NCBI GenBank assembly: GCA_014526335.1 | Contig: JACTAT010000060.1 | Coordinates: 2,687,203 to 2,751,202, forward strand | Direction: 5' to 3' | Source of the DNA: Chrysaora quinquecirrha | Lineage: Eukaryota; Cnidaria; Scyphozoa; Semaeostomeae; Pelagiidae | DNA length: 64,000 nt | In this document: positions 1 through 12,400 of the stretch, one piece after another | How the letters are laid out: every line of letters begins with the position of its first letter | Numbering within the stretch: the stretch's first letter is position 1 | Made by a program: the position numbers and the translations under genes | The notes under the pieces: generated by a model | Told to the model about the DNA's origin: nothing | Seen by the model: the letters and a program-made list of their open reading frames with translations, nothing else | Databases searched by the model: none

Positions 1-2262
1 AATAGTGGATTATGCCTGGCCAAATCACTTCGCATCCAAAATTTACTCTGTTTTGCTGGTCTTATGTTTTGACTTCCATGATTCAAGTTGTTGCTGATTT
101 GCAAATAAGAACCCCAGTTTGTTCAGGGGTAGTTGTTGGTTGCTTGCTGTTGAAGGGATTTAACATTGAAAAAAGAACTGGAGAGCTACCATTCAGAGTT
201 TTTACAAAATTGCAACTCCAGACTCAAAAGTGATTACTTTTTATCTAAATAAGCCAGTGTTCATTTAATCAAGGAATTTTAGCACCTAATCTTTATATAT
301 TGATACCTATGCTTATTTATGGAAGAAATATTGTGAGTTGATCCTATCAATGACACATGTATTCTATTTATAATTTTCATATGTTAATCAAAAAGTACTA
401 AAAAATTCTGAAGTCTTTTCCTTGCTTTATCTGTTAATACTAAAAGATGGATTTGAATGTGCCTGAAATGTTATTTCACTACATGACACTTTCTGGCAGG
501 CTCTGAAGAAGCTTTGCTTAGCAAAGTGAGATAGAAGCAAAAAATATTGATCACAACTTTTGCTGTTTTGTTTTTGTTGCTGTTTTATTTTGGATTTATC
601 TCTTCCTGCACCGCAAGAAGCTCTACTTACATGCTGAATGAATGAAATGATTGTTACGAGTTGTTTAGAAATCAAACTGAAAGCGTGAGACAAATCACAA
701 AAAGTAAAAATAGGTTAAACGCCAAGAAGAAGTAGAAGTACGAACGATGTAAATAGGCCTAGGCCTACAAATGCTGTACAAAAAAGTGGGCGGGACCGGG
801 ACTTATCGGACGAAGCATCAACGTTTATTTTAACAGCAACTAAAGAATGAAAATTGTTCATCTGCATCCTTTGCACCATAATGTATATTTTTTGTCGTTT
901 TTATCAGCTTTAGGAGCCAGAATCAGACCTATTTAATCCACGGCAAGCCAAATAATGTCTTTTTGATGCCTAGGCCAGACGTCCACACGCCATGTCAGCA
1001 ATTCGAAACTGAAGCTTGAAGAGCAAAAATCGTTGCGGCACAATGCGCATGCGTGCCCTAGCTTCATACCCCCCCTGATGTCTTATATAGTATATATACT
1101 TCGGAAGGGCAGAATATAGCAATACAATATACCTAAGGCCTGGCAGCAATCTCACCCATGCTGTATGATAAATTATATTTAACGTGGGGTTTACATAATA
1201 AGTCTAATTGTTGGATAGACGTTTTAGTCAAGCCTCAATTTCTAGATAAAAGTATCCAAAATCATTTCCTTATTCTTATTCTTACACTAAAACGTTTCTC
1301 TACATCTTCATTCTAATAAAAGTCCATGTGTGTTATTATTATTGAATAGGCTAAAAAAATATGTTTAGATTCTAATCGCAATAAAATGTTACACATTCTA
1401 TACTATTTCAGTGGTTCATCTGTTATACAAAAACGCAAGGTCTGGTCCATAACTATTTTTCTCTTTGTTTTTTTCTCCAAATCAGTTTTTTGGTTATTGA
1501 CGATACTTTCATTCTCATAATAGCCCATTAGATAGTTGTACATCATGTGTGTTCGTATGTTTTGCATCGTAGCAGATTGTCGTCGTCTGACATTTTTTGT
1601 GTTATTAGCAGACTTTTGGTAGCTCGTTTTAACTGTGTTTGCTTGCCAAGATAAAGTGATGTCGTGGTACGCACTTAGGGGAGATTTGTGTGGCTTCGAA
1701 TCTGAGTGAAATCTGTCTCCGCAAATGTATCCTCGGCTGCTCTGTGTTGGAGGTTGCAGGGACTTATTTTCTTCGTCAAATTCAGCGGTCGATAGTCGGA
1801 GCATTCATCTTCTTGCAAAAACAGAATTCAAAGGTTGTGAATGAATTCCAGCCACTAAGTTTTCAATTATTTCAAAAACACAGGAAAATGGGATTGAAGG
1901 AGGAGATAAAAACTACGTACATAATTTGGTAGGCGCGACGAATCGGGTTTTTCGAAACAGCCATCATGTTCTGTCCAATACTTTTCTGCGAGCTCCGGAC
2001 TTCTTTTATTTATGTGCTGAATTAACGTGCAAGGCGTATCGCAAAGAACAGGAGGGTACCTCAGCTAAAGCAAAAGGTCAGCAGCATCTCTCACTGATTC
2101 TGTCAGCGTCAAGAACTTTGAAGCCACAGTACACTAAAAACTGTGATGTGTAAATTTACGTACCAGGTTGTCATAAAAAGAGTTAATTGTAAGTTACTGA
2201 CACTGTATGTTTGTAAAACTATGTTTAAAAGGGCCATTGCTTTCAGCTTTACTAGATCCATT
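1..2262. other. No recognised gene
   Basis: I see only short open frames with no family signature in this AT-rich stretch. The longest, minus strand 1403-1804 (133 codons), has basic and polar composition, no recognisable motif and no convincing splice context. I would not call any of these genes. Confidence 0.5.
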
Positions 2263-2267
2263 TAAGC

Positions 2268-2510
2268 TTGGTTCCCACTAGACACAAAATGCGTCAAAAG
2301 CGCGTTTAAAACGTGACAAGAAAACACGTCAAATTTTGACGCCATGTGTGAATTGAAATTTTTTCTTTACGCATTTTTCTAACGCATTTTTATCGCACTA
2401 TCTCAAGTTAGCGCGATCAAATGGAAAGAAAATTTTTTTATTCCATTTGAACGCGTCAGGACATCTTCAAAGACACCGACAAAATAGACGCATTTTGAAC
2501 ATGTGATCAA
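2268..2510 (+). repeat. Possible left end of a Harbinger-like element
   Basis: This segment is rich in short words built on TGACGC, ACGCATTTT and GCGCG, and it opens with GGTTCCCACTAG. Such an opening followed by GCGT-rich subterminal sequence resembles PIF/Harbinger ends. An open frame without recognisable domain (2520-2855, plus) follows. I find no matching right end in the window, so this is a weak call that rests on texture only. Confidence 0.25.
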
Positions 2511-2882
2511 GAGGAAAACATGGTGGACAACAAGCCGGTTTGTCGACTGTGCAAAATCAAGATGAGAATCTTGCAAGAAGTCAAGCTCTGTCACGAAGCC
2601 GTAACTCATGAACAAAATGGTGATACTTTCCCAGTTCCAATGATTTGGCCTAAATCCCCGGTACCCAAAACCTACGCTTTCTATGCATCTTCGTCCTCAC
2701 TTTTCGTTTTCTGCAAATTCCCCGAAATATTATCGAGTATTATCAGCAAAAGCAACTTTACAAACACTCAGGAAAACAATACTCTAAATACAGGCGCTCT
2801 ATGCGATTTTTCAAACGTCTTGCAGATGTTTGATGTCAGAGATTATGACTCATAACTCTAGACTATGTTTAACAAATTCTTT

Positions 2883-3000
2883 TAAAACTACTAAAAACTA
2901 CTAGAAACTACTTTAAACTATATAAAACAGCTGCATTGTGCTTAGGACTACTCTAAATTAGCTACTTAAAACTACTTAAAATTATTAAAAACTACAAAAT
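2883..3000 (+). repeat. AAACTACT-type low-complexity repeat
   Basis: Imperfect tandem copies of words such as AAACTACT, AAACTACTT and AAAACTACT fill this short stretch. It has no coding potential and looks like a decayed microsatellite. Confidence 0.6.
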
Positions 3001-3189
3001 AATGAAATAGACAGGCTTCCACGCAAACATAACAACTTCTTAATATCACTTAGCAAGAATAACGAGTCTTGTGTCTTTGTTCTCAAGGCAAATTATATGG
3101 CGAAAATTCGCAACAAACAAGAACATGAAATTAGACAAACAATAATGACATTTATTTATTGACTACTAAATCAGACCAATTGACTACCA

Positions 3190-3571
3190 GCAATCAACTC
3201 AAACATGCAGAATTGCTGAACTCTTTCTTCACAAAAAAGCATTTCCAGTCCATCTGCTCGATCTCAAAAAGATCAGAATTGTTCAAACGAGTGCAATGAG
3301 GAGGATACCACAATTTGCAATCATCGCACTGAGCCCATTCCTCTGAATCATCAAATTCCTCATCATATCACCCGCATCTTTCATATAAATCATTGTATTT
3401 CCTTTTTTTGCAATTCTTTGCATCCCTTTGTATTTTTCTTACCTTTGCTTGCTCTTCTTTTAGTTTCCTTGTCTTGATGTTTTCTCTCTGATTTTTGTCT
3501 TTCAGGCTTTCTTGGTTCTCCTTTCTTTCAATCTTTTCCTGCCGTTTTTTTCCATTTGCTTCCTTGATGAG
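3190..3571 (-). pseudogene. Pogo-like transposase, C-terminal part (split by CACTA-1)
   Basis: Read on the minus strand from the CACTA-1 boundary, this encodes a highly charged Lys/Glu/Arg coiled-coil tail and then, after one in-frame TGA, a cysteine-rich zinc-finger-like end. That end contains EEWAQCDDCKLWYPPHC followed by a DWKC block. Coiled coil plus a C-terminal PHD-like finger is common in animal pogo/CENPB-type DDE transposases. The N-terminal part of the same frame resumes on the other side of CACTA-1 at 15347. Three consecutive stops sit just upstream of the junction, so the gene was dead or has decayed. Confidence 0.6.
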
Positions 3572-3639
3572 CACAGGTAAAACTGTGGTGAAATACAACG
3601 CGGGTTATTTTCAGTTTGGGCATAATTAACCTTTATAAT

Positions 3640-4700
3640 ACCATGACATTAGCGCTTTGTTGAATTCAACGAGTTTCGAAATACATCCATCCGTATTTAT
3701 CTTGTACAATGCGATAGAGTAATTAAAATGATGGATGAATTCTGTTGTATTTCACAAGCCCTAACAATATCGATGAAGCATCATTCTATCCACTGAATAC
3801 AGAACAAAGTCTTTCACATATTGAAATAACAGCGCCGCTTAGACAATACTATTGAATACTGTTGTATTTCAAAGGGTTTTCTTATTATAACGAAGTATTA
3901 TTTAAATTCTAAATAGATCATGTTCTTTTGGAAATTATAGAATACAAGTGGTATTTCAAACATGTAGATGAATACTTTTGAATTTGAAAGGGGTTTGCAA
4001 TTTGGATTAAGTATTATAAAACTTTTAACTGCATCATATTCTTTTGGAAATCGTAGAATACAGGGGGTATTTCAAACATGTAGATGAATACTGTTATATT
4101 TAAAAGGGGTTTCTTATTTGGATAAAGTATTATTCAACTCCTAAATTCATCATATCCTTTTAGAATAAGTAGAATACAGGGGGTATTTAAAACATGTAGA
4201 TGAATACTGTTATATCTAAAAGGGGTTTCTTATTTGGATAAAGTATTATTCAACTCCTAAATTCATCATATCCTTTTAGAATAAGTAGAATACAGGGGGT
4301 ATTTCAAACATGTAGATGAATACTGTTATATTTAAAAGGGGCTTCTTATTTGGATAAAGTATTATTCAACTCCTAAATTCATCATATCCTTTTAGAATTG
4401 GTAGAATACAGGGGGTATTTCAAACATGTAGATGAATACTGTTATATCTAAAAGGGGTTTCTTATTTGGATAAAGTATTATTCAACTCCTAAATGCATCA
4501 TATCCTTTTAGAATTGGTAGAATACAGGGGGTATTTCAAACATGTAGATGAATACTGTTATATTTAAAAGGGGCTTCTTATTTGGATAAATTATTATTCA
4601 ACTCCTACATGCATCATATCCTTTTAGAATTAGTAGAATACAGGGGCTTTTCAAACATACAGATAACTACTGTTGTATTTAAGGTATTTCGAACAGATGA
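3640..4700 (+). repeat. 116-bp tandem subterminal repeat array of CACTA-1
   Basis: The word TAGATGAATACT recurs at 3965, 4081, 4197, 4313, 4429 and 4545, which is exactly 116 bases apart each time. The four central units are nearly identical. More diverged units extend left to about 3650 and right to about 4690. Each unit carries GAATACAGGGGGTATTTCAAA. The related word GTTGTATTTC occurs in the outermost units and again near the right end of the element. In CACTA elements such subterminal repeats are usually transposase-binding sites; that role here is inferred. Confidence 0.85.
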
Positions 4701-4868
4701 ATAATGTTATATCTCACTGGTGCCAAGTAAAATGATAAATTACCTGTATGTTTTAATCGAAAATCTGAAATGTAAATAATTACTAGCAAGCCTGCCTCTT
4801 TCAGTTTGATATATTAAATTCCTGTCGATTCCTGTGTTCCTTGGAAAAATGTTGAAACTCATAAGGAT

Positions 4869-4936
4869 AAGACCCCTAATAGGCTACAGTACTGCTACTA
4901 AATTTAGTAGCAGTACTGTAGCCTATTAGGGGTCTT
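4869..4936. repeat. Perfect 68-bp palindrome
   Basis: The two 34-base halves are exact reverse complements with no spacer. The centre is TACTAAATTTAGTA and the outer arms are AAGACCCC and GGGGTCTT. The palindrome sits inside CACTA-1 between the 116-bp repeat array and the end of the transposase gene. It contains no coding sequence. Confidence 0.95.
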
Positions 4937-5217
4937 TGGTCTACAGGCTGAGACGGCTCCTAACCTAATTTACAAACATAACATAACAATATAACAATAT
5001 ATGATACAATGTTATAAAGTTGCAATGAAAAAGTATGAATAACAACGAAACATTAGAATTAAAAATACGAAATCAGTAATATATAAAGACCTTAACATAA
5101 CCGGAAATAAAAAGAGGGCACACATTAACTCAGCACTGCAATTGTGCAACTAAATACGATTGTCTGTATGGTATTAACACAATACGATTTATTAGTCTAT
5201 AAACGCCAAGAACATTA

Positions 5218-8200
5218 TTATCCTTGTAAAAGTCTCCTCTGATTTGATGCAGACACGAAACCTTTTCTTTGCCCTCCTCGCACTCCTGGCCTATACCATT
5301 TCACGACGCAAATGGTATCGATTTCTGGATAGGTTGAGACGAGGTTTCCAGTGACAACACATTTGGCGTTGAAGAAGAACATTATTCTGCAGAAATAGGG
5401 TTGGGGAGCATCTTCATCATTTACTGCACAATATACTTTGGCTTTTCCCGAACGCTCAGTTCTGTGCATGTCTGAGGAGAAAACCACGCCATTGACTTTG
5501 CAACGTGCATATTTGTCTAAGGAAGGCGACAGATATGAAAATCGTTCTCAAACAATGTTTCCAGATGCCTTTGTACTTCATCTTGCATCTGCGCACTCAT
5601 TTCCTTATTCAGGCGCGAAGAGGGCAGAAGTTTCGCTGGCTGAAAATCAAATGCACTTTCACATGCTTCAATGCAACACTGTCTTTCAAACGGATCATCA
5701 TGCTGCCCTACTTGCTCAGACAGGTATTCATCGCATCGTAGATTCTCTACTGCGTCCGAGTAATTCATATCATGCATTTCTGCTTCATATGTTTCGCTGA
5801 TCGCATCTATAATTTGGGGAAAAGATGATGTTATTGCACCCTGGTGAGCAGATGGTAGGAGATGGAAGGCATCGGTAGGTAATACATGTTGTTGCAAGAA
5901 AAAACGTGTGAAAATATCTTTTTCGATAACCCGGCCGCTAGTGGGCAGTGCGCCTAGGATCCCATTCATTCTCTCGAATGCGAAGCACCAAAAGACATGA
6001 CATGGTCCAAAATTTTTTGATCGTCTCAGGTAAATGTAGCATCATGTGATAATTTATCGATACATTCCATTTACCGTAGACTTTACAAAAAATGTGATGG
6101 TGTTGCTCTATCAGTTTTTTCAGTGTTTCTACTTCCGTAGCTTTCAAACGGTGTTTGGCTGTCAATTCTACAATTTCGCATAATATTCGAAGACATTCGT
6201 ACTGTTTCTTTGGAATCAGCTCTAAAAGGCAGGCTCTAGCGTATATAGTTGCAAAAATAAGCCACTGTTGTGCCGTGAAACCATCCAAACTAGTTTTTTC
6301 TAACAAAGAGTCCGGTAGTCTTCCACAGTCGGATGGAATTTTTATGTCTTTCAATCTCTTACGAAATTCTTCTCTTTTACTTGGTGATAATGCAGGTGAA
6401 TCTGTATCGGTATTCAACAGCATTGTGACCTCGTTCTTTACCAACCCAAGCAACAGTGCGTGCATAGGGTCCACAGAACACATTTTTTACAGGATCCCAG
6501 TACGGTAATCTGTGCAGTTCAGTGTAACGTACCCCGTTTTGCTTAGCAATTCTGTCAGCTTCTGCTCTATTTCTTGCTCGGGTATAAGCTGCTGATTGCC
6601 TTAAAACATTCGTTTTTGATCGTGGAGTAAATGCTGCGTTGTGTGAGTAGTAGCTCATTCTTCCAGTTTGCCTCCGTCTATGCATTCTCTTTCTCCTTGA
6701 ATTTCGCACATGTTGCAACCTTTCCTCCCTTTATGGCTTAAGAATTGTGTGGTTTTCCTCAGAGCAGGGATATCGCAAGCAATACATAGAAGGAATCCAC
6801 GAACGGGTACAATTTCACCTGACTGCTTAATTAAAATGTTTACACCCCTCCATAACTGGAGCAAGTCTTCCACCAATGGCTTCAAAAGGTATTTATGTGA
6901 ACTCTCGGTTCCCTTGGCCCTGGAATAATCCCTACCAGGTGTGTCCACTTCTTCAATTGTCGTTCGGATCGAGGAAGATTCAGAATTGACAGATAAATGG
7001 CCCCGACACTGTACTGACTTCGCTTAAATGGTTTGAACCAGTCAATATTTAGCATAAATGCAATGTTGTCCTTTTCTTTCAGCAAGCTCTTCCCCTCGTT
7101 ATCTGTCTGGAATTCTTGCCATAATTTGCCATCCCAAATGTCCTCAGAATACCCAGGCACCCTCGGCTTTTGCAAACGACATCTAAGAAGCTCTCTAAAG
7201 TTTTAGATTGATAAAGTTCCTCAACCATTGACTAGGTGCATGAAACATAAATATTTTGTAAGGCACAAGTGTTTTTTTTCCATTCGACAAATGTCTCACA
7301 TACAGAAGCTGTTCACCGCACTCTCTGCCAAATACTCTCGATGAACATTTTTTGGAAACCATGCCACCAGGGATATTTTCACGTGAATCATCAACATCGT
7401 AAACTGCATTACACGTCAGCGATGGGCATACTACTTTTACAAAATCCTCTAGTGCTGCTTCAGGGATGAAAAATGAATGCAGTCTGTAAACTGTGGTGGG
7501 AAAATAATACTGAAATGGGTGACTAACAACTGCAAGCAAACAGCCAACCAGAAGTAGAACGAAAGACAGAGCTGCATTGGTAATGTTGAATTTTGCTTGC
7601 CACCAAAGTATCATCAATGATATCCACTGGCAAAAAGAAAAGCTTAAGTCTCCGTTTCCAGACTGCACTTCTTCGTTTGCAGATGGCAAACTCGATTCTC
7701 TGTTGTCACCTGCGCCGATGTCCAGAAGAGAAACACTTTCTGCAACAGCGTCTCCTGCGAGGAGAAATAAAAATATAGTATAATAATATCTCATACAGGT
7801 TAACAACAACTATCACAGAGCCTGATCAAGGGGTTGATGGGGTGGCTAGCCATCCCGAAAGAGAAAGAAATCTTTTACTGCAATGAAAAGTTGGAATGGG
7901 GTCACTTAACATTTGTAAAAGCCGTTCATACAGAGCCATATACTAATTTTTGTTTACAAACTATGCTCTGAGCCATATAGTAGGCTGTGTCTGAAGCTTA
8001 GTCCGAAGAGTTTCTTGATTTCAGAAAAGCCATAAGTAGTCTCCGATGGACGGTTTTTTTTACAAAAATGTCTGTTTTTGATAGTTCACCATGTCAAAAA
8101 CTGCGTCATAAACTGCTGTATAATTTTTAATAGGTGAATATGAACAAAAAAATCAATTTAAGTCTTCATAGAAGTGTACAAGATAACACATGAAAAGCAA

Positions 8201-8944
8201 AAATGCGTACAGTTTCTTTCTAAACCTTTTTTCTCATGTGAAAAGGGGGTCTTACAGCATAAAAAGTGCGTTTTCTATTATAGAAAATGGTGTCTCTCAA
8301 TTTAAAAAGGGCGTGGTCGAAAAATGTTTTCCTACCTTCAAAGGCAATTCTTTCTCCCAAAGTTTCATTGAATTCGTCGTCACTACTACAGTCTGCATTG
8401 CAGTTATGTCCATCGCTATCTGGTGACAAAAAACGGCATATTGCTAGTCAGAAGCTTGTTCGACAAAAGCACCATGGAACAACAGAAGCAAAATCAAGAT
8501 ATGAAATTGATGATACTGCGCATTATATTGTTAACATAATGGAAATAAATATTTACCAGTTTCCTCAGCTGAGGTATTCATAGGTTCTTGAAAATTATCG
8601 TAGTACTCAAATTCCGTTTCGTTTTCCGTTTCCTCCTCGTCTAAAATTCAAACATACAGTTAAAATGAGTAGTTTTATTAAAAAAATGGCTGGTTTGTGT
8701 ATAGCCTTTCGAAGACAAAGCCTTTCGACATAATATAGCATTTCGAAATAACATAACATACGATAAACGCACCTTGTATTAACACATTAGACTCGGCTTG
8801 AATTTCGGCAGCATTGCTTAAATTAGAATGACTGGCGTTTTCATTTCGTTCTGACATGCGTCCGTATACGTCAAGATGATACTCCAATGAACGTCGAGAA
8901 AGGAGTTTCTCCCCTTTACATTTAGTACATACACAGCGCTCCAT
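5218..8944 (-). pseudogene. CACTA-1 transposase (tnp2 family), broken
   Basis: This is a DDE transposase that would cut and integrate the element. Exon 1 (8944-8773) has the typical CxCxxC zinc-binding start with an HLxxYG block. Acidic exons follow at 8640-8557 and 8419-8336, and the main exon starts at 7754. The main exon shows the tnp2 landmarks in order: WWQAKFNITNAALS; DIWDGKLWQEF; GFLLCIACDIPALRK with CNMC; DPMHALLLGLVKNEV; and FWCFAFERMNGILG near the C-terminus. The three small introns keep phase. The main exon is disabled by an in-frame TAG at 7197-7195 and by frameshifts near 6885, 6690, 6480, 5995 and 5500. Several of these lie in homopolymer runs, but neighbouring genes are open, so true decay is more likely than read error. 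Confidence 0.85.
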
Positions 8945-9420
8945 AACTGAGAAGACGTTTCACATACAAATAACTTGATGTCTGTATAGGATGTGATGTT
9001 TGGTTAAAATAGAAAGATACTTAACAATTATGGATCAGGTCGTATTTAAAGGTATTCTGCGGTCCTCTAAATGATTGGCTGACAAACATAATGATCTAAC
9101 TGAGAAGAAAAGGTATTATGACGCTATAATTTTTACGAGCACAAAAATAATAGTGATCTAATTGATCTTTGAATTTGATGAAATTGCTTTTGTATCCCTA
9201 ATGAAAACAAAAGAAGGTAATCAAGGACATTTTTTGAAACTAAAAAGATTGAAAGAAAATCAAGCAGTCGTCAAGGTCATGTGATGTTGTGCACGCCTCT
9301 GATTGAACCATTTAAAAGGCGTGGCAGAAGAATGCTGCATTGCGTGCAGCGAACTTAACTTCCATCACAGATTCTATTTAGGAATTTTGCTATTGCGTAC
9401 ATCTTCGCTGAAAAACCAAA
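8945..9420. promoter_or_regulatory. Shared intergenic region between divergent CACTA-1 genes
   Basis: These 476 bases separate the start codon of the minus-strand transposase (8944) from that of the plus-strand accessory gene (9421). A TATA-like TTTAAAAGG lies at 9311-9319, about 110 bases before the plus-strand ATG. An AT-rich TTTAAA on the opposite strand lies near 9045-9055. A bidirectional promoter is inferred from the layout only. Confidence 0.4.
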
Positions 9421-12400
9421 ATGGAAATTCAGAAAGAAATTGCAGCTATGCAGGCGAGAATTGCAAAGTTGGAGGATGAAAACAGGGATCTTAAAACTAA
9501 AAGTAGTAAGAAAGCACAAGCAGTCAACATACCCTCGGTAAGTACCCTCATATGACAGAACATTATACGAAACGCCCTTGAGATTTGTTTGAATTCCTGG
9601 GACGAATGAAATAGTACTTGTTTAATATTATTGTTTAGATGCCATCCCTAGATATCCGTTAAAAAACGTCACGGGCGAGGCTTTCCAACATCAAAGGAAA
9701 CGGGCTTTGGTTATAAAAGGGCGGTTTGCCTTTAGACTTTATCCGCCAGCCCAGCTGTGGAGAGTAAAATGCAGGGATTGAAATGGTTGAAATGTAACTT
9801 GGGTGTGTCATTTCAAATCCATTCCTTCTATTAAAGAGCTCTTTTCTAGAAGGGATGTTTCAGGAATCAATAGCGAACGTGGTTCTCATGTGCTAGCTTT
9901 TACTGTACCGTTATTTTTAATAAGAAACGAAAAATTTAAAAATATTTTGCAGAGTGGGATGGAAAGTTTCTTAGGTGAAGAACGTTCATAAATTTTTTGG
10001 CCTTTCGAGAGTCTGGGTTTCTTAATAAGAGTTTCCTATAAGAAATAAGTGTTTGTAGATTGTGCAACTTCTCTGAAGGGCTCATTTCAGAAATCATGAA
10101 GCTGATCATGTCTCCGTCAGAACAATTTGTTGAAAATGCAGAAATTACTTTTTCCATTTTATCCACAATACGTTATGTGCAACACATTGTGTAGGGTAAA
10201 TTACACGTGATTAGACAGCGCCATACATCCTATTGTAGGATATCCTAGATTTCAATAGCCATCATTATCCACAGGAAATGTAAATGTAAAGAAGTTCTGC
10301 AATGTAGAGACGCCATAATATAATACCATCTGAGCGAAGGCCTGAGCGGAATTTCTTAACAATCTGTTACACAATTTTTAGGAATAGTGTTATAGTGTTA
10401 TCAAAGTTTTATAGGAATATCTTAATTTTTGCCAAGCCTCCACAAAATTTTTCGAGTTTGAGCTAAAAAACATGTTTAAATTATTTTGAATTTGCAATGT
10501 TATCACAAAGTAAAATCTTTGTCGTTTGGCATTTTTGATAGAAAAATCCTAATTTACAGTAGAAGTACTATTTCAACTCTGTCAATCTCGTTTAAGCAAT
10601 GTAGTCCAATGTTTATTAAAACATGTAGTCTACAGCGCGACAATCACATTTTGTGCCTTGTGCCAAAAACGCAGAAAAATAAAAAAATTGTCTTGGTGAA
10701 GCTTGAGTCTGGCATTATTCTTAAATAATTCTTAAATTTCAGTGATTTAGAGCCTCAATATTCTTATAGACTGTATTCTTATAAAAAAAAGTATGCATTT
10801 TAGGACCCAGTAAGAGGAAAATTCTCCTTAAACAAATGGATTTCGACGGGATTTCCACCTAAACAATAGGTTTCAAGCAAGGGTGTACCTTATCTTCAGG
10901 ATTTCCTAGAATGGAATCTGAATTGTTTTCATAAACCAACTCGATAGCGTAAGTGCAGAATATATTCTATCGTTTATTTTCCAGTTGCAATTTATTTTGT
11001 AGAAAGCCATGAAGAGAGTGTTCAACATACACTCGGACGTGAAAGGGTCAGTGAGTACTGTTCAATGGTGCGAAATGAGCGAAAAAACGAAACAAAAGCT
11101 GATCCAAACATTGAAAAAAGAGATGCAAGCTGCCTGGTCCGTTGATGCGGACTCCTGGTCTTGTAATTTAAGGCTACGAGACTACTACAATAACATGAGA
11201 AGAAACGAGGTGTTGAAATCGGATGCTGCCAAGAGGCGTGGTATGAGAAAATTAAGAAAGTTGCACGCGGAGAACTGGGTACGTCTTGCCTACTATTGCA
11301 TTTACACAATATCTTTATATTTCTGATAACAATTTGCATGTCCGCCAACTCTAGACATGCTATGTATTTTTTACTCTAAAAAGTTTATTTCTATTTTTAG
11401 AAAATTCGAATGCAGAAAGTAAAAGAGGCCATATCTGATCGGATACTGGATGGTAATGACGACGAGGCCGTAAAAGAATTCAAAAAAAGGGTGTCAGTGA
11501 AGACCATTTTGGAAATCAGTACTCCACCGGACTCTGATGACGAGGATGGTCAGGAACAAATGGCAAAAAAGCGACGAGAAGGCCTAGAGAAAGGCAGAGA
11601 GAGGTTTATGTCTGAATACCGGGAGTTCAGAGCCTGGAAACGGCAGAAAGAAGACATGCGATGGCACCCGGAACAGCAACTCAGTGGGATTGAGGGGAGC
11701 TCCTTCGAAGACGACGATGCCTCAAATGTTGCCCCAGTGGCAAGTAGCACTCCAAAAAAAGCTCCGACCGTTGCAGGGACATCTAAAGCAGCCTCCAAGA
11801 AAACCAGTGCCTCTCCTATAGATGACAACCTGTACCGCGACTGGTACAGGTGGGATACCGAGCAGCAATGGCCATGGGATGCCAAACAAGTGCTGACTTG
11901 TTCACAGGTAAGTTGAGATATTCTAGAGTTATATTCAAATGCGAAACAAGAAATGTATCTCTTTTTAGGTGTATTAAGAAAAGTTTTTCGGCAAGTTGCA
12001 CGTTTTGCATTTTCGAAAACGTAACACTAGAGTCACTCCGAGTAAGTTGGATCATTATGGTAATTTGGATGTCAAAGGGAAATCTATTTTGATTTTTCAG
12101 CATGTCTCTATTTGTTTTGCGCTATTCAGAGTTCTTCTTTTTCATATGTTCATGCCAACTTTTTTTTGCAGATTGCTGATCAAGAGGTCCACTTTGGAAA
12201 TCTTGGCACCGCAGATATAAATTTGATTATGAATGGCAAAATGCTGAATGGAAAAATTATCTTCGAGCTGCTTAGATCAGCGAATTTGTTCGCAACAGCA
12301 AAAATGGTATACTTGATATTTCATTCTCAGAATTGTTTCATTTTGATCCGGTTCGGTAGCTGATATAAAAATATCAACGCCTCTTGCCTCTTACTGACTC

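Noticed and set aside
1403..1804. Possible THAP-like finger (RGYICGDRFHSD)
   Set aside because: The remaining THAP landmarks (N-terminal CxxC, the tryptophan, the downstream proline) are absent.
5438..5800. 120-codon plus-strand open frame
   Set aside because: Antisense to the C-terminal part of the CACTA-1 transposase relic.
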